Assembly (NCBI GenBank): GCA_019234745.1
Contig: JAFAKZ010000245.1
Coordinates: 1-11,197 of the forward strand
Reading direction: 5' to 3'
DNA from: Burkholderiales bacterium
GTDB lineage: Bacteria > Pseudomonadota > Gammaproteobacteria > Burkholderiales > Chitinimonadaceae
DNA: 11,197 bases
This document shows, one piece after another, positions 4,079 to 11,197 of the stretch. How positions within the stretch are numbered: position 1 is the first letter of the stretch; every line of letters begins with the position of its first letter. The translations under genes were made by a program, and so were the position numbers. The notes beneath the pieces were generated by a model. The model searched no databases. It saw nothing but the letters and a program-made list of their open reading frames with translations, and had not been told where the DNA came from.

Positions 4079-7000
4079 ATGCACGCTCACATCGATTTGG
4101 GATTGGGTATCTGGCGCAGGCTGACCGGCGCATGGCAAACGCAGCACCGGACCGCCCGCAACGAGGTGCAGCGGATCGCCCATCTCGCTGCGCTGTTTTT
4201 GCTCTCCCTAGTTGCCGCAACGCAGGCTAGCGCGAGTTGCTCCATTTCGTGGAACCTTACCAATACCGGCGCGAGCACCTACACGTATACCTTCACGCCG
4301 AATGACTACAACAACTGCGACCCGGGCGGTGCCGGCGGCGTCTACAGCGACGCCCTGCTGAACACGGGCAGCGTCACCACCACGGCCAGCGGCAATCTCG
4401 CCGTCGACCTCAACACGGTCAACGTGGACAAGCTGATTTATACGCCGCCCACCGTGGGCTATTCCGGCACCGACCACGCCACGCTGTACGATGCCAACAG
4501 CAACACCTTCCCCGTCACTATCGTCGTCATCGCGCCACCCGGCGCACCCACCATCGGTACGGCCACGGCGGGCAATACACAGGCCAGCGTCAGCTTCACG
4601 GCGCCGGGCTCCAACGGTAACTCTACGATCACCAGCTACACTGTCACCGCCTCCCCTGGCGGCGCCACCGCGTCGGGCGCTGCGAGCCCACTCACCGTCA
4701 CCGGCCTAAGCAACGGCACCCCGTATACCTTCAAGGTGACGGCAACCAACGCTGCGGGTACGAGCGCCGCATCGGCGGCATCGAACTCAGTCACGCCGAC
4801 GGCGCCGCAGACCATCACCTTCGCCAGTCCCAGCGCACAAAACTTCGGCACCAGCCCCACGCTTACGGCAACGGCCACATCCGGCCTAACCGTCGCGTTC
4901 AGCTCTTCGACCACGGGCGTCTGCACCATCACGAGCGGCGGCGCGCTGACCTTCGTCACGCCGGGCTCCTGCACCATCAACGCCAATCAACCCGGCAATG
5001 CAGCCTACCAGGCCGCCCCCACCGTGAGCCACACCTTTGCCGTGAACGCGGTCGTACCGGGCGCACCGACCATCGGCACAGCAACCGCCGGCAATACGCA
5101 GGTCAGCGTCAGCTTCACGGCGCCGGGCTCCAACGGCGGCTCGGCGATCACTGCTTACACCGTCACCTCCAGCCCGGGAAGCTTCACCGCGTCCGGCGCC
5201 GCGAGCCCGCTCACCGTTACGGGCCTGACCAACGGCACGGCCTATACCTTCACCGTGACGGCAACCAATAGCATCGGCACGAGCACGGCATCGTCGGCGT
5301 CGAACTCGGCCACTCCAGCCGCGCCGCAGACCATCACCTTCGCCAACCCCGGCGCGCAGAACTTCGGCACCAGCCCAACACTCAGCGCAACAGCCACCTC
5401 GGGCCTCACGGTCGCCTTCAGCTCCTCGACCACTGGCGTCTGCACCGTCACGGGCGGTGGCGCGTTGACCTTCGTCACCACAGGCACCTGTACCATCAAT
5501 GCCGACCAAGCCGGCAACACCTCTTTCCTGGCGGCGACTACCGTCAGCCGCTCGTTTACCGTCAATGCCGTCGTGCCTGGCGCGCCTACCATCGGTACGG
5601 CCACGGCCGGCAACACGCAGGCGACGGTGAGCTTCACGGCACCGGGCTCCAACGGCGGCGCGGCCATCACCTCCTACACCGTGACCGCGAGCCCCGGCGG
5701 CGCTACCGCCTCGGGCGCCGCGAGTCCGCTCACGGTCACCGGCCTCACCAACGGCACGGCCTATACCTTTACCGTCACGGCAACCAACTCGGCCGGTACC
5801 AGTTCGGCATCGTCCGCCTCGAACTCGGCCACGCCGGCCGCACCACAGACGATTACCTTTACCAATCCCGGCGCGCAAAACTTCGGCACCAGTCCAACGC
5901 TCACCGCCACGGCGACGTCCGCGCTCAGCGTCACGTTCAGTTCGTCAACGACCGGCGTGTGCACCATCAGCGGCGGTACGCTGACTTTCGTCATGGCCGG
6001 CACATGCACGATCAATGCGGACCAAGCAGGTAACACGGCCTTCCTGGCTGCGCCCACCGTCTCCCGTTCATTTGCCGTGAACGCGGTCGTTCCCGGTGTG
6101 CCGACCATTGGCACGGCCACCCCGGGCGATACGCAGGCCACCGTCAGTTTCATCGCACCCGCGTTCACCGGTGGCGCCGCGATCACGGGCTACACGGTTA
6201 CCGCCAACCCAGGCGGTGCAACAGGCTCGGGCGCAGCCAGCCCGATCGCGGTAACCGGCCTCGTCAACGGCACGGCCTATACGTTTACTGTCACGGCAAC
6301 GAATTCCGCCGGTACCGGCTCGGCATCTGCCGCCTCCAATTCGGTGACGCCTGCTGCCGCCCAAACGATCACGTTCGCCGCGCCTGGAGCACAGAACTTC
6401 GGCACCACGCCTACGCTCACGGCGACTGCCACGTCGGGCCTGTCAGTGGCATTCAGCTCCGCAACCACGGGCGTTTGCACTATCACAGGCGGCGGCGCAC
6501 TAACCTTCGTCGCGGCTGGCACCTGCACCATCAATGCCAATCAAGCGGGCAACACGTCCTTCCTGGCCGCGCCCACGGTATCCCGATCGTTTACGGTGAA
6601 TGCCGTCGTGCCCGGCGCCCCGACAATTGGCACAGCCACGGCCGGCAATGTGAGCGCGTCGGTCGCATTTTCGGCTCCCGCATTCAACGGCGGATCGGCA
6701 ATCACCAGCTACACGGTGACCGCGAGCCCCGGCGGAGCAACGGCCAGCGGCGCAGCTAGCCCAATTACGGTCGCTGGCTTGACCAACGGCACCAGCTATA
6801 CCTTCACAGTCACGGCCACCAACGCCATTGGTACCGGGGCCGCGTCCGCCGCGTCCAATAGCGTGACACCCGCCGTGGCCGTCGCGCCGAGTCAGACGAC
6901 TGGCACGTTCACGATACCGAGCAACAGTATCGGCTCCCTGACCGGGCAAGGTAATGTCACGCTGGGCGGCAATAGCACGCTCTACGTCAACAACAGCACG

Positions 7001-8251
7001 AGCATTAGCGGCAGCACGATCAACCTGCCAAACACGGGTCCCGTAACGCTGGTTGTTGGCGTCAACCCGACGCTGACCATCACGCCGCAAGCTACCGGTA
7101 GCACCCTGGGCTTTGTCGGCACGCTGCAGAACGGGAGCAATATGGAAGTGCCGAGCCTCACTGCCGGCAGCGCTGTCTTTTCGTCGGCGGGCGGCATGCT
7201 TACCTTTGCGGTCGACGGCAGCCACGTGATCACGCCGTTCCAGTCCAACCCAGGCGGCTTCTCGGCGAGCGAGAATGTGGGCACAGATGGCAGTACCACG
7301 GTCGTCGTCCAGAGTGGCAGCGCCACCCTCACCTACCCCGCTGGTAACGGCACAACCGCACCGTTGACCGTCTACCCAGGAGACAAGCTCGTATTCAATA
7401 GCGCCGGCATGGTTGTCAGCTCTTCCGTAAGCGAAAGCGGGATTGGTCAACCGTTTGCGCCTGGCGCCGCACCCGGCGGCTTCACCGAGCTACCGCCCCC
7501 AGTTGTGATCACAGGCACGTCACCACACCTTGGCGGCGCAACGCTCGATAGCGCACTGACCGGTGCTGCCAGCACGCTGGTCGGGTTCGGCCTTCAGGAT
7601 GGAGGGGTGGACGCCCAGGGTAATCTGCACATGAACAGCGCAACAGGCGCCATCGTTGCCCGCCCCGTCGGCATATCGCTCGACCCGACTGCGCCGTCGG
7701 AGAGTGGCTTGGCCAACGGCGACATCAACGTCAAGGTTGCCCCAGACCTGGTGGTCGAGGTCTCGCCAAGCGTCGCCAACCTGCCAGGCTTCACCAGCAG
7801 CGTCGACGCCTTGCTCGGCAGCGGGACAAGCATCGTCCAGCAACGCAACGGCACCATGCTTGTGACAGCCAATGGTGTCACCTATGCAGTGCGGCCTAGC
7901 TGGACAACGGGAACGACATCCGGCAAGGCAGGGCTTGTCTTCGCACAGAACGGACAAGTGCTTACTTATACGGATGGCAGTGGCGTCAGCCAGAATCTGT
8001 ACCCAAGCTTTGCCAACCCGGGTGCCGTGCAGTCGGTACTGCAGTCGCTCGACCCATCGGCAAGCATCACGGTCCTACCCGACGGCTCGGCGGCTGTCGT
8101 GCTGTCCGGGAAGCACTATACCTTCACGCCACAATGGATCGTCAGCCCCACGCCGGCCGCCGATGCATCGAGCGCGTACTGGTCAAGCGGCAATGTCATC
8201 TATGTCAACAACGGCGACGGCACCTGCCAGGGGTTTACACTGAGTCAGTAG
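4079..8251 (+). CDS. Giant secreted FN3/Ig-like repeat protein, adhesin-like
   Basis: A 1390-residue exported protein. Residues 1-52 form an N-terminal signal with a long n-region, a hydrophobic core (LAALFLLSLVAATQ) and an ASA cleavage site before S53. Residues about 53-153 form a Cys-containing module ending in a cadherin/Ig-like motif (LIYTPPTVGYSGTDHATLYD). Residues 155-845 are four composite repeats of 173, 173, 172 and 173 aa, each an FN3 domain (about 88 aa) plus an Ig-like module (about 85 aa, QTITF..QNFGT..VC..GTC) with one Cys pair. A fifth FN3 follows (846 to about 934). Residues about 935-1390 are Gly/Ser/Thr/Val-rich, beta-predicted and unrecognised. The start ATG 4079 has AGGGGA 5 bases upstream; a GTG at 4166 would give a compact 23-residue signal peptide but has no clear ribosome binding site. 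No autotransporter barrel, RTX repeats, LPxTG or PEP-CTERM is seen, so export beyond the periplasm is unexplained. Likely a surface adhesin or structural protein. Confidence 0.85.
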   Translation: MHAHIDLGLGIWRRLTGAWQTQHRTARNEVQRIAHLAALFLLSLVAATQASASCSISWNLTNTGASTYTYTFTPNDYNNCDPGGAGGVYSDALLNTGSVTTTASGNLAVDLNTVNVDKLIYTPPTVGYSGTDHATLYDANSNTFPVTIVVIAPPGAPTIGTATAGNTQASVSFTAPGSNGNSTITSYTVTASPGGATASGAASPLTVTGLSNGTPYTFKVTATNAAGTSAASAASNSVTPTAPQTITFASPSAQNFGTSPTLTATATSGLTVAFSSSTTGVCTITSGGALTFVTPGSCTINANQPGNAAYQAAPTVSHTFAVNAVVPGAPTIGTATAGNTQVSVSFTAPGSNGGSAITAYTVTSSPGSFTASGAASPLTVTGLTNGTAYTFTVTATNSIGTSTASSASNSATPAAPQTITFANPGAQNFGTSPTLSATATSGLTVAFSSSTTGVCTVTGGGALTFVTTGTCTINADQAGNTSFLAATTVSRSFTVNAVVPGAPTIGTATAGNTQATVSFTAPGSNGGAAITSYTVTASPGGATASGAASPLTVTGLTNGTAYTFTVTATNSAGTSSASSASNSATPAAPQTITFTNPGAQNFGTSPTLTATATSALSVTFSSSTTGVCTISGGTLTFVMAGTCTINADQAGNTAFLAAPTVSRSFAVNAVVPGVPTIGTATPGDTQATVSFIAPAFTGGAAITGYTVTANPGGATGSGAASPIAVTGLVNGTAYTFTVTATNSAGTGSASAASNSVTPAAAQTITFAAPGAQNFGTTPTLTATATSGLSVAFSSATTGVCTITGGGALTFVAAGTCTINANQAGNTSFLAAPTVSRSFTVNAVVPGAPTIGTATAGNVSASVAFSAPAFNGGSAITSYTVTASPGGATASGAASPITVAGLTNGTSYTFTVTATNAIGTGAASAASNSVTPAVAVAPSQTTGTFTIPSNSIGSLTGQGNVTLGGNSTLYVNNSTSISGSTINLPNTGPVTLVVGVNPTLTITPQATGSTLGFVGTLQNGSNMEVPSLTAGSAVFSSAGGMLTFAVDGSHVITPFQSNPGGFSASENVGTDGSTTVVVQSGSATLTYPAGNGTTAPLTVYPGDKLVFNSAGMVVSSSVSESGIGQPFAPGAAPGGFTELPPPVVITGTSPHLGGATLDSALTGAASTLVGFGLQDGGVDAQGNLHMNSATGAIVARPVGISLDPTAPSESGLANGDINVKVAPDLVVEVSPSVANLPGFTSSVDALLGSGTSIVQQRNGTMLVTANGVTYAVRPSWTTGTTSGKAGLVFAQNGQVLTYTDGSGVSQNLYPSFANPGAVQSVLQSLDPSASITVLPDGSAAVVLSGKHYTFTPQWIVSPTPAADASSAYWSSGNVIYVNNGDGTCQGFTLSQ
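4541..6878 (+). repeat. Tandem composite FN3 + Ig-like coding repeats, about 519 bp period
   Basis: Unit starts, taken at the Gly codon of the P-G-(A/V)-P-T-I-G motif, are 4541, 5060, 5579, 6095 and 6614. The periods are therefore 519, 519, 516 and 519 bases. The first four units are complete; the fifth has only the FN3 half, ending near 6878. Unit 3 is one codon short, in the Cys-pair loop of its Ig-like half (CTISGGTLTF instead of CTITSGGALTF). Short blocks such as aacggcacggcctatacctt recur identically in units 2 to 4, pointing to duplication with partial homogenisation. FN3 units 4 and 5 share APAF(T/N)GG where units 1 to 3 have APGSNG. Confidence 0.9.
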
Positions 8252-8293
8252 CGTAGGTACTGGTCGGTATATCCGCCAGCGTGCCGCCACAGG

Positions 8294-8331
8294 GCAAACG
8301 GCCCAGCAGCGATGCCGGGCCGTTTGCTTTT
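8294..8331 (+). terminator. Intrinsic terminator of the giant repeat gene
   Basis: A perfect 11-base stem (gcaaacggccc at 8294-8304, gggccgtttgc at 8317-8327) with a 12-base loop is followed by TTTT (8328-8331), 43 bases after the stop codon at 8251. On the opposite strand the stem is followed by cctgtgg, so termination of the convergent ABC-F gene there would be less efficient. Confidence 0.85.
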
Positions 8332-8393
8332 CCGCGCCGCGAGATGACGCACCTTTGGCGCAACGATAGACTTTGGCGACGACGCTGCAGTGG

Positions 8394-10052
8394 TCAGCCC
8401 TTGGCCGCCTCGCGCCGGCGCTTGGCCTCTTCCAGTAGGTAGACTTGGTAGTCGTCCAGGTCACCATCAAAGTCCTTCACGCCACCACGCGACACCATCC
8501 AAAACTCGTCGCACACGGAGCGCAGCAGGGCACGGTCATGGCTGACCAACATCACCGAGCCTTCGAATTCGTTCAGCGCCACGCTGAGCGCCTCGCGCGT
8601 GGACAGATCGAGGTGGTTGGTCGGCTCATCCAATAGCAGCAGATTGGGCCGTTGCCACACGATCATGCACAGCACCAGGCGCGCCTTCTCGCCGCCGCTC
8701 ATGCTGCCCACGGCCTGCTTGACCATGTCGCCGCTGAAATTGAAGGTCCCCAGGAAATTGCGCAGGCCCTGCTCACGACAATCGTTGTAGCTGGGGCGCA
8801 TGGCAACGGGCGTGTCGCGCACGAGCCGTATCATGTGCTCCAGCGGATTGTCCTCGGGCCGCAGTACGTCCAACTCCTGCTGCGAAAAGTAGCCGATATT
8901 CAGGCCCTTGCCCTGGATGATCTCGCCCGTGATCGCCTGTAGCGCGCCGGCGATGGTCTTCACCAGCGTCGACTTACCCTGGCCGTTTGCACCCAGGATG
9001 CCGATGCGTTGGCCGGCCAGTACGGAGCGGTTCACGTTCTGGATGATGGTCGTGGGCGTCGCGACTGCGGCATCTTCGGCCGGTGGGTAGCCCATGGCTG
9101 CGGCGGAGAGCGTCAGCATCGGGTTGGGCAGGCTGGCCGGCTCCTTGAATTCGAACTGGAATTCGGCATCGGCCAGCACCGGCGCGATCTTCTCCATCCG
9201 CTCCAGCGCCTTGACGCGGCTCTGCGCCTGCTTGGCCTTGCTGGCCTTGGCCTTGAAGCGGTCGATGAATTTCTGCAGGTGGGCGATCTTGTCGGCCTGG
9301 CGCGCCAGCGCCGCCTGCTGCAGCAGCATCTGCTCGGCGCGCATGTCCTCGAACTTGCTGTAGTTGCCGCCGTAGCGGATCAAGCGCCCGTTATCGATGT
9401 GCAACGTGACGTTCGTGACGGCATCGAGGAACTCGCGATCGTGGCTGATCACCACCATGGTGCCCGCATACTGCTTGAGCCAGGCTTCCAGCCAGACCAG
9501 GGCATCCAGGTCCAAGTGGTTGGTCGGTTCGTCGAGCAGCAGCAAGTCGGACGGGCACATCAGCGCACGCGCCAGTTGCAAACGCATGCGCCAGCCACCC
9601 GAGAAGCTGTTGACGGGCTGATCCAGCTCGGCCACGGTAAAGCCCAGCCCCAGGATCAGCGCCTGGGCGCGAGCCGGCGCATCGTGCGCACCCACATCGT
9701 TCAGCGCCATATAGGCGTGCGCCATGCGCATGCCATCGTCGCTGGCCTCGGCCGCCTCGACTTCCTTCTGTGCTTCCACCAACGCCGTGTCGCCCGCTAC
9801 GACGAAGTCCGTAGCGCTCTGCTCCGTCTCCGGCATGTCCTGCGCAACCTGCGCCATACGCCATTGCGAGGGAATGGAGAACTCGCCGCCGTCCTCGTGC
9901 AGGGAGCCGTTGAGCATGGCAAACAGGGACGACTTGCCCGCGCCATTGCGGCCGACCAGGCCAACCTTCTCGCCCGGCGTCAAAGTAACGGAAGCGTCGC
10001 CCAGCAAGACCTTGCTACCGCGACGCAACACCACATTCTTGAGAATAATCAT
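8394..10052 (-). CDS. ABC-F ATPase, YheS-like translation factor
   Basis: A soluble 552-residue protein with two ABC ATPase domains and no membrane segment; ABC-F proteins bind the ribosomal E site and act on stalled or problematic translation. Domain 1: Walker A G34RNGAGKS41, signature SFSGGW at 149-154, Walker B LLLLDEP with catalytic Glu175, H-loop His204. The inter-domain arm (about 240-290) is basic with the DRFKAKASKAKQAQSR core typical of the P-site tRNA-interacting motif. Domain 2: Walker A G354ANGQGKST362, signature SMSGGE at 450-455, Walker B with Glu476, H-loop His505. The overall sequence tracks E. coli YheS from end to end. The protein stops at EEAKRRREAAKG, whereas YheS (about 637 aa) continues roughly 80 residues as a charged coiled coil. 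ATG 10052 (MIILKNV) is chosen over a TTG 12 bases upstream because it matches the family start; no strong ribosome binding site is visible. Confidence 0.92.
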   Translation of the reverse strand: MIILKNVVLRRGSKVLLGDASVTLTPGEKVGLVGRNGAGKSSLFAMLNGSLHEDGGEFSIPSQWRMAQVAQDMPETEQSATDFVVAGDTALVEAQKEVEAAEASDDGMRMAHAYMALNDVGAHDAPARAQALILGLGFTVAELDQPVNSFSGGWRMRLQLARALMCPSDLLLLDEPTNHLDLDALVWLEAWLKQYAGTMVVISHDREFLDAVTNVTLHIDNGRLIRYGGNYSKFEDMRAEQMLLQQAALARQADKIAHLQKFIDRFKAKASKAKQAQSRVKALERMEKIAPVLADAEFQFEFKEPASLPNPMLTLSAAAMGYPPAEDAAVATPTTIIQNVNRSVLAGQRIGILGANGQGKSTLVKTIAGALQAITGEIIQGKGLNIGYFSQQELDVLRPEDNPLEHMIRLVRDTPVAMRPSYNDCREQGLRNFLGTFNFSGDMVKQAVGSMSGGEKARLVLCMIVWQRPNLLLLDEPTNHLDLSTREALSVALNEFEGSVMLVSHDRALLRSVCDEFWMVSRGGVKDFDGDLDDYQVYLLEEAKRRREAAKG

Positions 10053-10209
10053 GGGAACAACCAAGCGAGTTGACTAGGAGCCGGCCTGAATTCGGCCGCC
10101 TACCCGATTCACCCGCCGCTTTCCCAAGCTCGGCATATCTGCCATTGCGGGGAAAGGGGCTGCGATGATAACACTTCCGCTTTGAAGCCCCGCGACATGC
10201 GATCCGGCG

Positions 10210-10935
10210 TTATTCCTTGTTTGTCCTGAACACTCGGTCCAGGACGCGCGAGGGAAAGCCATAGTTCACATTGCCTTGCGTATGATGAACACGATGGAAA
10301 GCGGGATCATCGATCAGGCGCTTGAGCCAGTGCCGTGCCGGCCAAGACGGCATGAGTTCGTAGTTGCAGTGTATGCAAGTCGTATAGAGCATTCCGAGGT
10401 CGTGCAAGAAGAACGCGGCGCCAATGCCGATAGGTACGAATAGCATGAAGACCGGTAGCGTAGCTCCGATGATGAGCGCTTCGACGGGGTGTACGCTGTA
10501 GCCCGACCAAGGCGTAAGGCGTACCGATCGGTGGTGCACCCGATGATAGCGAATCAGCGCGCGGGAATGCAGGAGCCGATGGGTGCTGTAGGTGTACAGG
10601 TTGTTAAACACCGAAAACGCCAGCAGTTGAAATAGCCCTTGTCCCCAAGAACCTGGCCACACACCGTGGCACAGCGGACGGTACAGCAAGGTAACGATAC
10701 CGAAGATCAGGCAGGTCACCAGGCCCGCGCGAAACTCCTCGCGCAATTGACCTGCCCTGGGCGGCGTCGGGTCCAATGTGCGACCAATATTGAAGCGCGG
10801 CCATAGCTTGGTCGTAAGCAGGGTGCCCGTACCTGCGCCGACGAGATAGATCGTCAGGTGAACAGCGGTAGCAATCACGATGGCGATTGGCCAGGGTGAG
10901 CTCAACCAGTATTCCAGGATGGCATTGATCCACAC
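10210..10935 (-). CDS. Fatty acid hydroxylase / sterol desaturase family membrane enzyme
   Basis: A 241-residue integral membrane di-iron oxygenase of the fatty acid hydroxylase superfamily. All three histidine boxes are present: H119-RLL-H123, H131-RV-HH135 and H214-RV-HH218. Further His residues that could ligate iron lie at 149, 178 and 189. Hydrophobic segments at about 15-40, 68-88, 100-113 and 152-178 anchor it, with the His boxes facing the cytoplasm as is usual in the family. These enzymes hydroxylate or desaturate lipid chains, sterol-like or carotenoid substrates; the substrate here cannot be read from the sequence. The GTG start at 10935 has AGAGGAA about 9 bases upstream, and no usable ATG lies near the N-terminus. 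It begins 37 bases after the DUF4166 gene on the same strand, suggesting an operon. The 157 bases to the ABC-F start hold no further gene I can support. Confidence 0.85.
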   Translation of the reverse strand: MWINAILEYWLSSPWPIAIVIATAVHLTIYLVGAGTGTLLTTKLWPRFNIGRTLDPTPPRAGQLREEFRAGLVTCLIFGIVTLLYRPLCHGVWPGSWGQGLFQLLAFSVFNNLYTYSTHRLLHSRALIRYHRVHHRSVRLTPWSGYSVHPVEALIIGATLPVFMLFVPIGIGAAFFLHDLGMLYTTCIHCNYELMPSWPARHWLKRLIDDPAFHRVHHTQGNVNYGFPSRVLDRVFRTNKE

Positions 10936-10972
10936 GGTCCTACGTTCCTCTTGTCCACATGAACGCCTGTTC

Positions 10973-11197
10973 TCAGGACGAACATTCCGCTTCCAATGCG
11001 CCGCTATAGCTCAGCACTTTTCCAATAACCGGCACGGAGAACTCGACCAGAAAGACGTACTTCCCGTCCTCGATACGTTTGCCGGCACGGGATTTGGGTA
11101 GCAAGCACAGCGGTATACGAACATTCCTGAAGCTCGCACGCAGTGGACGCCATTCCCAACCTTGGTCGACGACGTCCACGGTCAGGTGCAGGGACAT
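10973..11197 (-). CDS. DUF4166 domain protein, C-terminal part (partial)
   Basis: The minus-strand frame is open to the right edge and ends at 10973; 74 residues are visible. The pattern TVDVVDQGWEWRPLRAS, then IPLCLLPKSRAG, then DGKYVFLVEFSVPVIGKVLSYSGAL matches the end of DUF4166: a strand, the G/R-IPLP-x-x-L-x-P turn, an acidic E-D-G, then the P-x-x-G-x-L-x-x-Y-x-G finish. The Met coinciding with the window edge is unlikely to be the true start, since DUF4166 domains are longer and the visible part is only their C-terminal half. DUF4166 has no established function; it occurs alone or fused to dehydrogenase-like domains. It is followed after 37 bases by the fatty acid hydroxylase gene, so the two are probably co-transcribed. 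Confidence 0.7.
   Translation of the reverse strand: MSLHLTVDVVDQGWEWRPLRASFRNVRIPLCLLPKSRAGKRIEDGKYVFLVEFSVPVIGKVLSYSGALEAECSS

Noticed and set aside
4541..6878. CRISPR-like or satellite repeat array
   Set aside because: The repeats are 519 bp, in frame and protein-coding (FN3 + Ig-like); there are no short repeats with unique spacers.
4886..7450. Several long minus-strand frames inside the giant repeat gene
   Set aside because: They are mirror frames of a GC-rich tandem repeat: they recur with the repeat, are Gly/Arg/Ala or Val/Ala-rich and have no ribosome binding site or family match.
9009..10073. 354-codon plus-strand frame over the ABC-F gene
   Set aside because: It is antisense to a gene with complete ABC-F motifs; its composition (Gln/His/Arg/Leu-rich) is typical of an antisense shadow.
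10074..10262. 62-codon minus-strand frame between the ABC-F and hydroxylase genes
   Set aside because: It overlaps the hydroxylase 3' end, has no family resemblance and no convincing ribosome binding site.

Overview
The window looks like the chromosome of a GC-rich betaproteobacterium, probably from the order Burkholderiales. The evidence is the strongly G/C-biased third codon positions, a YheS-type ABC-F ATPase and a YjdM/PhnA protein of proteobacterial type, and an accessory locus of tail-collar (MdpB-like) proteins. This placement is inferred from gene content and style; no rRNA or other phylogenetic marker is present. No tRNA, insertion sequence, integrase, CRISPR array or clear prophage structural module was seen.

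Layout. (1) 1-251, minus: 5' part of a YoaK/DUF1275 membrane protein running off the left edge. Its candidate promoter is overlapped by a perfect AT-rich palindrome. (2) 417-662, plus: a small unrecognised protein, followed at 755-1096 by the zinc-ribbon protein YjdM (PhnA family). (3) 1068-3659, minus: a compact five-gene cluster. In transcription order it holds three paralogous tail-collar proteins, a DUF6916 protein and a GNAT acetyltransferase. Four of the five genes have a strong AGGAG-type ribosome binding site and the gaps are short. (4) 3660-4078: an AT-rich divergent regulatory region with two notable inverted repeats. (5) 4079-8251, plus: a 1390-residue exported protein made of 173-residue FN3 + Ig-like composite repeats with an unrecognised C-terminal third, closed by an intrinsic terminator. 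(6) 8394-10052, minus: a YheS-like ABC-F translation factor without the usual C-terminal extension. (7) 10210-10935, minus: a three-histidine-box fatty acid hydroxylase/sterol desaturase family membrane enzyme. It lies 37 bases downstream of the 3' end of a DUF4166 gene that enters from the right edge.

The most interesting part is the divergent pair formed by the collar/DUF6916/GNAT cluster and the giant repeat protein. Tail-collar domains come from phage tail fibres, but no other phage gene is nearby, and three collar paralogues sit beside a secreted, repeat-built, adhesin-like protein. I infer a domesticated surface or filament system in which small collar proteins, the DUF6916 partner and possibly an acetyltransferase work together with the exported FN3/Ig protein. 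That functional link rests on gene arrangement only. The flanking genes (yjdM, ABC-F, hydroxylase) look like ordinary housekeeping or metabolic genes.
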